From positions 3,905,017 to 3,969,016 of the forward strand of contig JARWIR010000015.1 of the NCBI GenBank assembly GCA_029959085.1: a stretch of 64,000 nt of DNA, in the 5' to 3' direction. Positions 12,801 to 26,220 of this stretch are shown here, one piece after another (position 1 is the stretch's first letter; each line of letters starts with the position of its first letter). This DNA is from Nemophila menziesii. Lineage: Eukaryota; Streptophyta; Magnoliopsida; Boraginales; Hydrophyllaceae. Under the pieces are notes generated by a model. That model was not told the origin of the DNA, made no database searches, and saw nothing but the letters and a program-made list of their open reading frames with translations. The position numbers were made by a program, and so were the translations under genes.

Positions 12801-13189
12801 AAGTTTAAATATATATATACGGATCTTATTACATATAAAATTATATACTAAAATCATAGAAAATGAAACTCATCTCTTTTTTAAGGAAATGATAAAAAAT
12901 AATACATTTTAACTATGTAAAAGTTGAAATGTTCTAGAGAAACTCCAGTAACAATTTAGAAAATAAATTTAATTATAACTTACCTCTTCGTTTCATGATT
13001 GATATTTGTTTGTTGAACAAATGAATTTGGCGGCATAAGCTTGTCCTCCACTATCACACCCCTTTCTTTACATTATGACGTTTTTATTTGAGGTAAAAAG
13101 AAACCCTAATAATATCAGGCAGCAAGACCGACCCAAAAGGTTGTAATTGGGCCGCAAATTTTATATTTTATGTTAATTTATTTAGAGTA
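9899..13189. repeat. Repeat unit U4, hybrid of types 5 and 3
   Basis: Complete unit, 3291 bp. The front carries type-5 marks: ATTAAAGTTTAAG, TTGCAAACAAAAATG, the 5-nt shorter TATATAACACC, GCCATTATGAAC, a seven-A run and AAAAGGTTCAAC at about 11897. From about 12065 on it carries type-3 marks: CAGTTATGCC, AAAAAAAGTTGTT, CCTCGTTGAG and TATTATGAATG. The switch lies between about 11908 and 12080, beside an AT microsatellite. Confidence 0.97.
11478..11874 (-). pseudogene. C2H2-EAR zinc-finger pseudogene exon (U4)
   Basis: 397 bp. An extra A in the run within the IFS codons shifts the frame inside the finger, in addition to the shared stops. The tail has His in YVHNGY, as in U5, U11 and U14. Confidence 0.82.
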
Positions 13190-16100
13190 AGAATTTTATT
13201 TGACAAATAAATAAAAAATGGACTGGGCTTGTAACTACTGAACTCCCTGGACTATTTATTTTCAAAGAAAGAACCTTCTTAATTTATTTGGCAATAAACA
13301 TTTGTATTAAAAAATAAGGAAAAGATTACATTAAAGTTTAAGAATACATGCTCATTTTCAAGAAATACCAAAATCCTAGTTATATATTTGATAATAGGGT
13401 TGATTCTAACAAAACCAAAATATCGAACTTACCCAAAAAATATAAAAATAAAAAGAACCGTTAAAAGTTTTTTTGAAAAAATAAAAAATTTCGGTTCAGT
13501 TTTTCTACGCTAAATCGTACAAAAACTAATTTATGTACATATTTTTTTTTGAGTTTTGAATAATCTCTTCTCTATCCTTACTGAAGGAAGCTTTAATTTT
13601 TTTTAATTTAAAAATAATTAAAATAAGGGATAGAAACTCAATTAAGCTTGCAAACAAAAATGCTCACGTATAGTACCGCACGCTTGAAAAGGTCATGATG
13701 TATAAAATACCTTTACATTTATACTTAGTTGATACATCTAAAGAGTTGTTTTGTTTATTTAAAAATCTTCAAATTAAAGCATAGACATTATGTTATATAA
13801 ATATCCATCTGCAATTAATTATTTACAATTTAATGCATAAAATTCCACTGTCAAGAATATATTTTTCCTACATCAGTTAATAACCTAATAATTTGACACT
13901 TCATATATGAATATGTGAGATAATAAAATGTCACAAGTATACGTTATTGGAATTATCCATTTACCAAACCCAACGGTATAAAACAAAAATATATACTAAA
14001 CCGAAAACTGAGAAAACTTAATCAATCAAAATCGTTATGTTCGGTAATACCATCCTTAAAGGACATATCATTCGTTTTTGGTTTTGGTAAAAAGCCAGCA
14101 TAGTTGATAAGGAACAAAAATCAGTTGTCTAGCAGTGAATTACATATGTAACTCCTAACTTGAAGATTTTCCTTTACATTTCTATTCCAAGAAACATGCC
14201 TAATAGAGGTATAGGGTTTATAACGAATAAACTCCCTAATTCGACGCATAAGATGTTTAACTCTCCAATTAGATACATATGTCGAGAACAGGCTTTCCCA
14301 ACACAGAAGTTTAGGACACCTAACTTCTTTATTCCAATGATCTCAATTTATGTAGGTTCATTCTCAGGGAAAGTGGGTAGAGGTTTGCAAGGAGGGAGAA
14401 AATCCCCAAACTCCCCTAACTCATGTGCGAATTAGATGGCGCACAATGGAGTATCGAATAGTGTACAGAGACCTACCTAGTGGTGTATTATTAGTTTATT
14501 TCTCGAGACAAAGTTGGTTAAATGGTTTCAAGAGTGGTGCATATCCCTTTATATTGGGTACATCACTAGTTCCTTAAGTTAGTTTCAAAATAACAACGGT
14601 ATTTCATTTCCCTTATATAACACCATATAAATTCATATATCCATCATTTTCGCTAACATTTTCAATAGAACTTTAAATTAATATAAATGTGATACAACAA
14701 CATTTATTATCTGAAACTAAACAAACTTTAATGAGAAAATATGTAAAATATAGGGTCGTAATGATAAATTACAACCTTAACTCTAAATCTAGAGAATCTT
14801 CCCCTCCAGATTGAGTCTGAAACGCTTGTTCATAGCCATTATGAACATACCTTGTATCTGTAGGAGTAAAACCATAATTAACCATTGATGCACTCCCATT
14901 GACAGAAGGAGCTCCAACAATTTTGGTTGGAAACAAATCTAATAGTGGCATTGCACTAGGACTATGAGATGTATCACTCTTATCAAGTCAGCGAGCCAAA
15001 TATCTTCCGCCTGATGCCTTTGCCCTCTCAAACTTGTGAGCATTTTGGTGCCCACCCTAAGCTCTACCACAAGAAAAAAATCTTATAGCAGTACTCACAT
15101 GCATACAACTTCAATCCATTCTTGGAATTATCAAGTTGTTTCCCGCCTGCTATTGCAACCATATTCTGCAAATTAGTGATATATTTAAAAGGTTCAACTT
15201 ATCAAACAATTCTATCAACAGTAAATTAGTAAATCTTACCATGAAAATCAGTGCGTTGTTCATATATGACTGAAATGTCAGGACCATCGATCTTATTATT
15301 CGTACACATTTTTGGTTGTTAATGATGAAAGTTGTGTCATAGAGAAATTCTATTTTATATATATATATTTTTTTTCAATTATGCCCAAATTATCCTGCAT
15401 ATCAAAATTAAAGTTACCAATTCTATTAGCATGGTTTTTCATTGCCATTAAGGAAAATATGAGTATTAATAATACTATATAAACAATCAGAGTTTTTAGC
15501 AAAAACAAAAGAAGTTGTTAAATATTCTACCTATTCCTTGTTGAGACAAAGTATAGGCCTAAAATTTTGTAATGTGTAAGAGTTATTAAACATAAAAGAA
15601 GAGTCTGGTTTATTAAATTACGTAGCAAATAAATTGGAAAAAGGATAAATCATGTATAACCAACAGCAAGAAACAGTTACAATTTCTCTCTATTGCTCTT
15701 TATCGCGATAAAAAAGAGTAAAGACAATTGTATAAATATTGTTGGCACTATAAACATCCTACTTTTGTCTGCAATTAGACACTTACAAAATATTACGAAT
15801 GTGTTATGTACTTACAAAACCTTTTTGTTGATTTATTACTAGTATTAATATTTTCTTCTAAAATCCTTTCCGCAGAAATTTTTACAACAATGACTATACA
15901 ACAAAACCTATATTTCAAAGTAAACCTAATTGATTTTTTTCTCAAATGAAACAGTACAAAGAATCTAAAGATATATAAAAAATTAATACTTATGTTTCAT
16001 ATTTATGTAGGTTTTACAACTCCACAAAAGATGAAAATTTCAAAGCATAGAATATGATTTATTCATCAAATTCTCAAAAAAATAATAATATATTAAAGTT

Positions 16101-16484
16101 TAAATATATATATACGGATCTTATTACATATAAAATTATATACTAAAATCATAGAAAATGAAACTCATCTCTTTTTTAAGGAAATGATAAAAAATAATAC
16201 ATTTTAACTATGTAAAAGTTGAAATGTTCTAGAGAAACTCCAGTAACAATTTAGAAAATAAATTTAATTATAACTTACCTCTTCGTTTCATGATTGATAT
16301 TTGTTTGTTGAACAAATGAATTTGGCGGCATAAGCTTGTCCTCCACTATCACACCCCTTTCTTTACATTATGACGTTTTTATTTGAGGTAAAAAGAAACC
16401 CTAATAATATCAGGCAGCAAGACCGACCCAAAAGGTTGTAATTGGGCCGCAAATTTTATATTTTATGTTAATTTATTTAGAGTA
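13190..16484. repeat. Repeat unit U5 (type 5)
   Basis: Complete unit, 3295 bp. Back-half marks are shared with U11 and U14: CAATTATGCC, ACTATATAAAC, ATAGGCCTAAA, ATGTATAACCAAC, CAAAACCTAT, GATATATAAAA and ATGTTTCAT. Confidence 0.98.
14769..15165 (-). pseudogene. C2H2-EAR zinc-finger pseudogene exon (U5)
   Basis: 397 bp with the same seven-A frameshift and YVHNGY tail as U4. This fits a common origin for the front of U4 and U5. Confidence 0.82.
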
Positions 16485-18069
16485 ATAATTTTATTTGACA
16501 AATAAATAAAAAATGGACTGGGCTTGTAACTACTGAACTCCCTGGACTATTTATTTTCAAAGAAAGAACCTTCTTAATTTATTTGGCAATAAACATTTGT
16601 ATTAAAAAATAAGGAAAAGATTACATGAAAGTTAACGAATACATGCTCATTTTCAAGAAATACCAAAATCCTAGTTATATATTTGATAATAGGGTTGATT
16701 CTAACAAAACCAAAATATCGAACTTACCCAAAAAATATAAAAATAAAAAGAACCGTTAAAAGTTTTTTTGAAAAAATAAAAAATTTCGGTTCAGTTTTTC
16801 TACGCTAAATCGTACAAAAACTAATTTATGTACATATTTTTTTTTGAGTTTTGAATAATCTCTTCTCTATCCTTACTGAAGGAAGCTTTAATTTTTTTTT
16901 AATTTAAAAATAATTAAAATAAGGGATAGAAACTCAATTAAGCTTGAAAACAAAAATGCTCACGTATAGTACCGCACGCTTGAAAAGGTCATGATGTATA
17001 AAATACCTTTACATTTATACTTAGTTGATACATCTAAAGAGTTGTTTTGTTTATTTAAAAATCTTCAAACTAAAGCATAGACATTATGTTATATAAATAT
17101 CCATCTGCAATTAATTATTTACAATTTAATGCATAAAATTCCACTGTCAAGAATATATATTTCCTACATCAGTTAATAACCTAATAATTTGACACTTCAT
17201 ACATGAATATGTGACATAATAAAATGTCACAAGTATACGTTATTGGAATTATCCATTTACCAAACCCAACGGTATAAAACAAAAATATATACTAAACCGA
17301 AAACTGAGAAAACTTAATCAATCAAAATCGTTATGTTCGGTAATACCATCCTTAAAGGACATATCATTCGTTTTTGGTTTTGGTAAAAAGCCAGCATAGT
17401 TGATAAGGAACAAAAGTCAGTTGTCTAGCAGTGAATTACATATGTAACTCCTAACTTGAAGATTTTCCTTTACATTTCTATTCCAAGAAACATGCCTAAT
17501 AGAGGTATAGGGTTTATAACGAATAAACTCCCTAATTCGACGCATAAGATGTTTAACTCTCCAATTAGATACATATGTCGAGAACAGGCTTTCCCAACAC
17601 AGAAGTTTAGGACACCTAACTTCTTTATTCCAATGATCTCAATTTATGTAGGTTCATTCTCAGGGAAAGTGGGTAGAGGTTTGCAAGGAGGGAGAAAATC
17701 CCCAAACTCCCCTAACTCATGTGCGAATTAGATGGCGCACAATGGAGTATCGAATAGTGTACAGAGACCTACCTAGTGGTGTATTATTAGTTTATTTCTC
17801 GAGACAAAGTTGGTTAAATGGTTTCAAGAGTGGTGCATATCCCTTTATATTGGGTACATCACTAGTTCCTTAAGTTAGTTTCAAAATAACAACGGTATTT
17901 CATTTCCCTTATATAACATAACACCATATAAATTCATATATCCATCATTTTCGCTAACATTTTCAATAGAACTTTAAATTAATATAAATGTGATACAACA
18001 ACATTTATTATCTGAAACTAAACAAACTTTAATGAGAAAATATGTAAAATATAGGGTCGTAATGATAAA

Positions 18070-18465
18070 TTACAACCTTAACTCTAAATCTAGAGAATCT
18101 TCCCCTCCAGATTGAGTCTGAAACGCTTGTTCATAACCATTCTGAACATACCTTGTATCTGTAGGAGTAAAACCATAATTAACCATTGATGCACTCCCAT
18201 TGACAGAAGGAGCTCCAACAATTTTGGTTGGAAACAAATCTAATAGTGGCATTGCACTAGGACTATGAGATGTATCACTCTTATCAAGTCAGCGAGCCAA
18301 ATATCTTCCGCCTGATGCCTTTGCCCTCTCAAACTTGTGAGCATTTTGGTGCCCACCCTAAGCTCTACCAAAAGAAAAAATCTTATAGCATTACTCACAT
18401 GCATACAACTTCAATCCATTCTTGGAATTATCAAGTTGTTTCCCGCCTGCTATTGCAACCATATT
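18070..18465 (-). pseudogene. C2H2-EAR zinc-finger pseudogene exon (U6)
   Basis: 396 bp with the shared stops. It has a private extra stop between the two zinc-binding Cys (CEYC becomes CE, TAA, C). Confidence 0.82.
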
Positions 18466-19399
18466 CTGCAAATTAGTGATATATTTAAAAGTTTGAACTT
18501 ATCAAAACAATTCTATCAACAGTAAATTAGTATATCTTACCATGAAAATCAGTGCGTTGTTCATATATGACTGAAATGTCAGGGCCATCGATCTTATTAT
18601 TTGTACACATTTTAGGTTGTTAATGATGAAAGTGGTGTCATAGAGAAATTCTATTTTATATATATATTTATTTTCAATTATGCCCAAGTTATCCTGCATA
18701 TCAAAATTAAAGTTACCAATTCTATTAGCATGGTTTTTCATTGCCATTAAAGAAAATATGAGTATTAATAATACTATCTAAACAATCAGAGTTTTTAGCA
18801 AAAACAAAAGAAGTTGTTAAATATTCTACCTATTCCTTGTTGAGACAAAGTATAGGCCTAAAATTTTGTAATGTGTAAGTGTTATTAAACATAAAAGAAG
18901 AGTCTGGTTTATTAATTTACGTAGCAAATAAATTAGAAAAAGGATAAATCATGTATCACCAACAGCAAGAAACAGTTACAATTTCTCTCTATTGCTCTTT
19001 ATCGCGATAAAAAAGAGTAAAGACAATTGTATAAATATTGTTGGCACTATAAACATCCTACTTTTGTCTGTAATTAGACACTTACAAAATATTACGAATG
19101 TGTTATGTACTTACAAAACCTTTTTGTTGATTTTTTACTAGTATTTACATTTTCTTCTAAAATCCTTTCCGCAGAAATTTTTACAACAATGACTATACAA
19201 CAATACCTATATTTCAAAGTAAACCTAATTGATTTTTTTCTCAAATGAAACGGTACAAAGAATCTAAAGATACATAAAAAATTAATACTTATGCTTCATA
19301 TTTATGTAGGTTTTACAACTCCACAAAAGATGAAAATTTCAAAGCATAGAATATGATTTATTCATCAAATTCTCAAAAAAATAATAATATATTAAAGTT

Positions 19400-19402
<3 letters not shown>

Positions 19403-19453
<51 letters not shown>
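19403..19453. repeat. Expanded (AT)n microsatellite in U6
   Basis: About 51 bp of pure AT dinucleotides between TTAAAGTTTAA and ACGGATC. The same place in other units holds only a few AT pairs. This accounts for most of the extra length of U6. Confidence 0.95.
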
Positions 19454-19454
<1 letters not shown>

Positions 19455-19823
19455 GGATCTTATTACATATAAAATTATATACTAAAATCATAGAAAATGA
19501 AACTCATATCTTTTTTAAGGATATGATAAAAAATAATACATTTTAACTATGTAAAAGTTGAAATGTTCTAGAGAAACTCCAGTAACAATTTAGAAAATAA
19601 ATTTAATTATAACTTACCTCTTCGTTTCATGATTGATATTTGTTTGTTGAACAAATGAATTTGGCGGCATAAGCTTGTCCTCCACTATCACACTCCTTTC
19701 TTTACATTATGACGTTTTTATTTGAGGTAAAAAGAAACGCTAATAATATCAGGCAGCAAGACCGACCCAAAAGGTTGTAATTGGGCCGCAAATTTTATAT
19801 TTTATTTTAATTTATTTAGAGTA

Positions 19824-22800
19824 AGAATTTTATTTGACAAATAAATAAAAAATGGACTGGGCTTGTAACTAAAAATAAAAAGAACCGTTAAAAGTTTTTT
19901 TGAAAAAATAAAAAATTTCGGTTCAGTTTTTCTACGCTAAATCGTACAAAAACTAATTTATGTACATATTTTTTTTTTGAGTTTTGAATAATCTCTTCTC
20001 TATCCTTACTGAAGGAAGCTTTAAATTGTTTTTTATTTAAAAATAATTAAAATAAGGGATAGAAACTCAATTAAGCTTGAAAACAAAAATGCTCACGTAT
20101 AGTACCGCACGCTTGAAAAGGTCATAATGTATAAAATACCTTTAAATTTATACTTAGTTGATATATCTAAATAGTTGTTTTGTTTATTTAAAAATCTTCA
20201 AACTAAAGCATAGACATTATGTTATATAAATATCCATCTGCAATTAATTTATTTACAATTTAATGCATAAAATTCCACTGCCAAGAATATATTTTTCCTA
20301 CATCAGTTAATAACCTAATAATTTGACACTTCATATATGAATATGTGAGATAATAAAATGTCACAAGTATACGTTATTGGAATTATCCATTTACCAAACC
20401 CAACGGTATAAAACAAAAATATATACTAAACCGAAAACTGAGAAAACTTAATCAATCAAAATCGTTATGTTCGGTAATACCATCCTTAAAGGACATATCA
20501 TTCGTTTTTGGTTTTGTTAAAAAGCCAGCATAGTTGATAAGGAACAAAAATCAGTTGTCTAGCAGTGAATTACATATGTAACTCCTAGCTTGAAGATTTT
20601 CCTTTACATTTCTATTCCAAGAAACATGCCTAATAGAGGCTTAGGGTTTATAACGAATAAACTCCCTAATTCTACGCATAAGATGTTTAACTCTCCAATT
20701 AGATACAGATGTCGAGAACAGGCTTTCCCAACACAGAAGTTTAGGACACCTAACTTCTTTATTCCAATGATCTCAATTTATGTAGGTTCATTCTCAGGGA
20801 AAGTGGGTAGAGGTTTGCAAGGAGGGAGAAAATCCCCAAACTCCCCTAACTCATGTGCGAATTAGATGGCGCACAATGGAGTATCGAATAGTGTAAAGAG
20901 ACCTACCTAGTGGTGTATTATTAGTTTATTTCTCGAGACAAAGTTGGTTAAATGGTTTCAAGAGTGGTGCATATCCCTTTATATTGGGTACATCACTAGT
21001 TCCTTAAGTTAGTTTCAAAATAACAACGGTATTTCATTTCCCTTATATAACATAACACCATATAAATTCATATATCCATCATTTTCGCTAACATTTTCAA
21101 TAGAACTTTAAATTAATATAAATGTGATACAACAACATTTATTATCTGAAACTAAACAAACTTTAATGAGAAAATATGTAAAATATAGGGTCGTAATGAT
21201 AAATTACAACCTTAACTCTAAATCTAGAGAATCTTCCCCTCCAGATTGAGTCTGAAACGCTTGTTCATAGCCATTCTGAACATACCTTGTATCTGTAGGA
21301 GTAAAACCATAATTAACCATTGATGCACTCCCATTGACAGAAGGAGCTCCAACAATTTTGGTTGGAAACAAATCTAATAGTGGCATTGCACTAGGACTAT
21401 GAGATGTATCACTCTTATCAAGTCAGCGAGCCAAATATCTTCCGCCTGATGCCTTTGCCCTCTCAAACTTGTGAGCATTTTGGTGCCCACCCTAAGCTCT
21501 ACCACAAGAAAAAATCTTATAGCAGTACTCACATGCATACAACTTCAATCCATTCTTGGAATTATCAAGTTGTTTCCCGCCTGCTATTGCAACCATATTC
21601 TGCAAATTAGTGATATATTTAAAAGTTTCAACTTATCAAACAATTCTATCAACAGTAAATTAGTAAATCTTACCATGAAAATCAGTGCGTTGTTCATATA
21701 TGACTGAAATGTCAGGACCATCGATCTTATTATTCGTACACATTTTTGGTTGTTAATGATGAAAGTTGTGTCATAGAGAAATTCTATTTTATATATATTT
21801 TTTTTCAGTTATGCCCAAATTATCCTGCATATCAAAATTAAAGTTACCAATTCTATTAGCATGGTTTTTCATTGCCATTAAGGAAAATATGAGTATTAAT
21901 AATACTATCTAAACAATCAGAGTTTTTAGCAAAAACAAAAGAAGTTGTTAAATATTCTACCTATTCCTTGTTGAAACAAAGTATATGCCTAAAATTTTGT
22001 AATGTGTAAGAGTTATTAAACATAAAAGAAGAGTCTGGTTTATTAAATTACGTAGCAAATAAATTGGAAAAAGGATAAATCATGTATCACCAACAGCAAG
22101 AAACAGTTACAATTTCTCTCTATTGCTCTTTATCGCGATAAAAAAGAGTAAAGACAATTGTATAAATATTGTTGGCACTATAAACATCCTACTTTTGTCT
22201 GCAATTAGACACTTACAAAATATTACGAATGTGTTATGTACTTACAAAACCTTTTTGTTGATTTATTACTAGTATTAATATTTTCTTCTAAAATCCTTTC
22301 CGCAGAAATTTTTACAACAATGACTATACAACAATACCTATATTTCAAAGTAAACCTAATTGATTTTTTTCTCAAATGAAACAGTACAAAGAATCTAAAG
22401 ATACATAAAAAATTAATACTTATGCTTCATATTTATGTAGGTTTTACAACTCCACAAAAGATGAAAATTTCAAAGCATAGAATATGATTTATTCATCAAA
22501 TTCTCAAAAAAAAAAAAAATATATTAAAATTTAAATATATATTTACGGATCTTATTACATATAAAATTATATACTAAAATCATAGAAAATGAAACTTGTC
22601 TCTTTTTTAAGGAAATGATAAAAAATAATACATTTTAACTATGTAAAAGTTGAATTGTTCTAGAGAAACTCCAGTAACAATTTAGAAAATAAATTTAATT
22701 ATAACTTACCTCTTCGTTTCATGATTGATATTTGTTTGTTGAACAAATGAATTTGGCGGCATAAGCTTGTCCTCCACTATCACACTCCTTTCTTTACATT

Positions 22801-22915
22801 ATGACGTTTTTATTTGAGGTAAAAAGAAACCCTAATAATATCAGGCAGCAAGACCGACCCAAAAGGTTGTAATTGGGCCGCAAATTTTATATTTTATGTT
22901 AATTTATTTAGAGTA
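19824..22915. repeat. Repeat unit U7 with a 207-bp deletion
   Basis: Unit of 3092 bp. After TGGGCTTGTAACT (ends 19870) it jumps to AAAAATAAAAAGAACC. Compared with U1, unit positions 48-254 are missing. The back third resembles type 1 (GAATTGTTCTAG, long poly-A before ATATATTAAAATTT). Confidence 0.97.
21204..21599 (-). pseudogene. C2H2-EAR zinc-finger pseudogene exon (U7)
   Basis: 396 bp, Cys form of the finger (IFSCGRA), shared stops, no private break seen. Confidence 0.82.
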
Positions 22916-25900
22916 AGAATTTTATTTGACAAATAAATAAAAAATGGACTGGGCTTGTAACTACTGAACTCCCTGGACTATTTATTTTCAAAGAAAGAAC
23001 CTTCTTAATTTATTTTGCAATAAACATTTGTATTAAAAAATAAGGAAAAAATTACATGAAAGTTAACGAATACATGCTCATTTTCAAGAAATACCAAAAT
23101 CCTAGTTATATATTTGATAATAGGGTTGATTCTAACAAAACCAAAATATCGAACTTACCCAAAAAATATAAAAATAAAAAGAACCGTTAAAAGTTTTTTT
23201 GAAAAAATAAAAAATTTCGATTCAGTTTTTCTACGCTAAATCGTACAAAAACTAATTTATGTACATATTTTTTTTTTTGAGTTTTGAATAATCTCTTCTC
23301 TATCCTTACTGAAGGAAGCTTTAAATTGTTTTTTATTTAAAAATAATTAAAATAAGGGATAGAAACTCAATTAAGCTTGAAAACAAAAATGCTCACGTAT
23401 AGTACCGCACGCTTGAAAAGGTCATAATGTATAAAATACCTTTACATTTATACTTAGTTGATATATCTAAAGAGTTGTTTTGTTTATTTAAAAATCTTCA
23501 AACTAAAGCATAGACATTATGTTATATAAATATCCATCTGCAATTAATTTATTTACAATTTAATGCATAAAATTCCACTGTCAAGAATATATTTTTCCTA
23601 CATCAGTTAATAACCTAATAATTTGACACTTCATATATGAATATGTGAGATAATAAAATGTCACAAGTATACGTTATTGGAATTATCCATTTACCAAACC
23701 CAACGGTATAAAACAAAAATATATACTAAACCGAAAACTGAGAAAACTTAATCAATCAAAATCGTTATGTTCGGTAATACCATCCTTAAAGGACATATCA
23801 TTCGTTTTTGGTTTTGTTAAAAAGCCAGCATAGTTGATAAGGAACAAAAATCAGTTGTCTAGCAGTGAATTACATATGTAACTCCTAGCTTGAAGATTTT
23901 CCTTTACATTTCTATTCCAAGAAACATGCCTAATAGAGGCATAGGGTTTATAACGAATAAACTCCCTAATTCTACGCATAAGATGTTTAACTCTCCAATT
24001 AGATACAGATGTCGAGAACAGGCTTTCCCAACACAGAAGTTTAGGACACCTAACTTCTTTATTCCAATGATCTCAATTTATGTAGGTTCATTCTCAGGGA
24101 AAGTGGGTAGAGGTTTGCAAGGAGGGAGAAAATCCCCAAACTCCCCTAACTCATGTGCGAATTAGATGGCGCACAATGGAGTATCGAATAGTGTACAGAG
24201 ACCTACCTAGTGGTGTATTATTAGTTTATTTCTCGAGACAAAGTTGGTTAAATGGTTTCAAGAGTGGTGCATATCCCTTTATATTGGGTACATCACTAGT
24301 TCCTTAAGTTAGTTTCAAAATAACAACGGTATTTCATTTCCCTTATATAACATAACACCATATAAATTCATATATCCATCATTTTCGCTAACATTTTCAA
24401 TAGAACTTTAAATTAATATAAATGTGATACAACAACATTTATTATCTGAAACTAAACAAACTTTAATGAGAAAATATGTAAAATATAGGGTCGTAATGAT
24501 AAATTACAACCTTAACTCTAAATCTAGAGAATCTTCCCCTCCAGATTGAGTCTGAAACGCTTGTTCATAGCCATTCTGAACATACCTTGTATCTGTAGGA
24601 GTAAAACCATAATTAACCATTGATGCACTCCCATTGACAGAAGGAGCTCCAACAATTTTGGTTGGAAACAAATCTAATAGTGGCATTGCACTAGGACTAT
24701 GAGATGTATCACTCTTATCAAGTCAGCGAGCCAAATATCTTCCGCCTGATGCCTTTGCCCTCTCAAACTTGTGAGCATTTTGGTGCCCACCCTAAGCTCT
24801 ACCAAAAGAAAAAATCTTATAGCAGTACTCACATGCATACAACTTCAATCCATTCTTGGAATTATCAAGTTGTTTCCCGCCTGCTATTGCAACCATATTC
24901 TGCAAATTAGTGATATATTTAAAAGTTTCAACTTATCAAACAATTCTATCAACAGTAAATTAGTAAATCTTACCATGAAAATCAGTGCGTTGTTCATATA
25001 TGACTGAAATGTCAGGACCATCGATCTTATTATTCGTACACATTTTTCGTTGTTAATGATGAAAGTTGTGTCATAGAGAAATTCTATTTTATATATATAT
25101 ATTTTTTTTCAGTTATGCCCAAATTATCCTGCATATCAAAATTAAAGTTACCAATTCTATTAGCATGGTTTTTCATTGCCATTAAGGAAAATATGAGTAT
25201 TAATAATACTATCTAAACAATCAGAGTTTTTAGCAAAAACAAAAGAAGTTGTTAAATATTCTACCTATTCCTTGTTGAAACAAAGTATATGCCTAAAATT
25301 TTGTAATGTGTAAGAGTTATTAAACATAAAAGAAGAGTCTGGTTTATTAAATTACGTAGCAAATAAATTGGAAAAAGGATAAATCATGTATCACCAACAG
25401 CAAGAAACAGTTACAATTTCTCTCTATTGCTCTTTATCGCGATAAAAAAGAGTAAAGACAATTGTATAAATATTGTTGGCACTATAAACATCCTACTTTT
25501 GTCTGCAATTAGACACTTACAAAATATTACGAATGTGTTATGTACTTACAAAACCTTTTTGTTGATTTATTACTAGTATTAATATTTTCTTCTAAAATCC
25601 TTTCCGCAGAAATTTTTCCAACAATGACTATACAACAATACCTATATTTCAAAGTAAACCTAATTGATTTTTTTCTCAAATGAAACAGTACAAAGAATCT
25701 AAAGATACATAAAAAATTAATACTTATGCTTCATATTTATGTAGGTTTTACAACTCCACAAAAGATGAAAATTTCAAAGCATAGAATATGATTTATTCAT
25801 CAAATTCTCAAAAAAAAAAAATAATATATTAAAATTTAAATATATATTTACGGATCTTATTACATATAAAATTATATACTAAAATCATAGAAAATGAAAC

Positions 25901-26220
25901 TCGTCTCTTTTTTAAGGAAATGATAAAAAATAATACATTTTAACTATGTAAAAGTTGAATTGTTCTAGAGAAACTCCAGTAACAATTTAGAAAATAAATT
26001 TAATTATAACTTACCTCTTCGTTTCATGATTGATATTTGTTTGTTGAACAAATGAATTTGGCGGCATAAGCTTGTCCTCCACTATCACACTCCTTTCTTT
26101 ACATTATGACGTTTTTATTTGAGGTAAAAAGAAACCCTAATAATATCAGGCAGCAAGACCGACCCAAAAGGTTGTAATTGGGCCGCAAATTTTATATTTT
26201 ATGTTAATTTATTTAGAGTA
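22916..26220. repeat. Repeat unit U8 (type 1)
   Basis: Complete unit, 3305 bp, the same length as U1. It lacks the U1 C-to-T cluster and reads TCAGCGAGCC and TTCCGCCTGATG like most units. It also differs from U1 at CATGCTCATTTTC (U1 has CATGCTTATTTTC). Confidence 0.98.
24504..24899 (-). pseudogene. C2H2-EAR zinc-finger pseudogene exon (U8)
   Basis: 396 bp, Phe form (IFSFGRA), shared stops. It differs from its partner U1 by having the common SGGRYLAR spacer. Confidence 0.82.

Larger units (their letters stand above)
1..19823. repeat. Higher-order block, copy 1 (U1-U6)
   Basis: U1, U2, U3, U5 and U6 each have a partner with the same private variants in the second block (U8, U9, U10, U11 and U12, in that order). 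Unit lengths agree closely: 3305/3305, 3297/3298, 3296/3296 and 3295/3295. U6 and U12 differ by an AT expansion. Copy 1 has one extra unit, the hybrid U4. This indicates duplication of a multi-unit segment after the units had diverged. Confidence 0.85.
16485..19823. repeat. Repeat unit U6 (type 6 front, U13-like back)
   Basis: Complete unit, 3339 bp. The front matches U12 (TAATAATTTT start, CATACATGAATATGTGACAT, AAAGTCAGTTG, CATAACCATTC). The back matches U13 (GTTTGAACTTATCAAAAC, TAGTATATCTTACC, AGGGCCATCG, TTTTAGGTTG). It also has a long AT run at 19403-19453. Confidence 0.97.
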
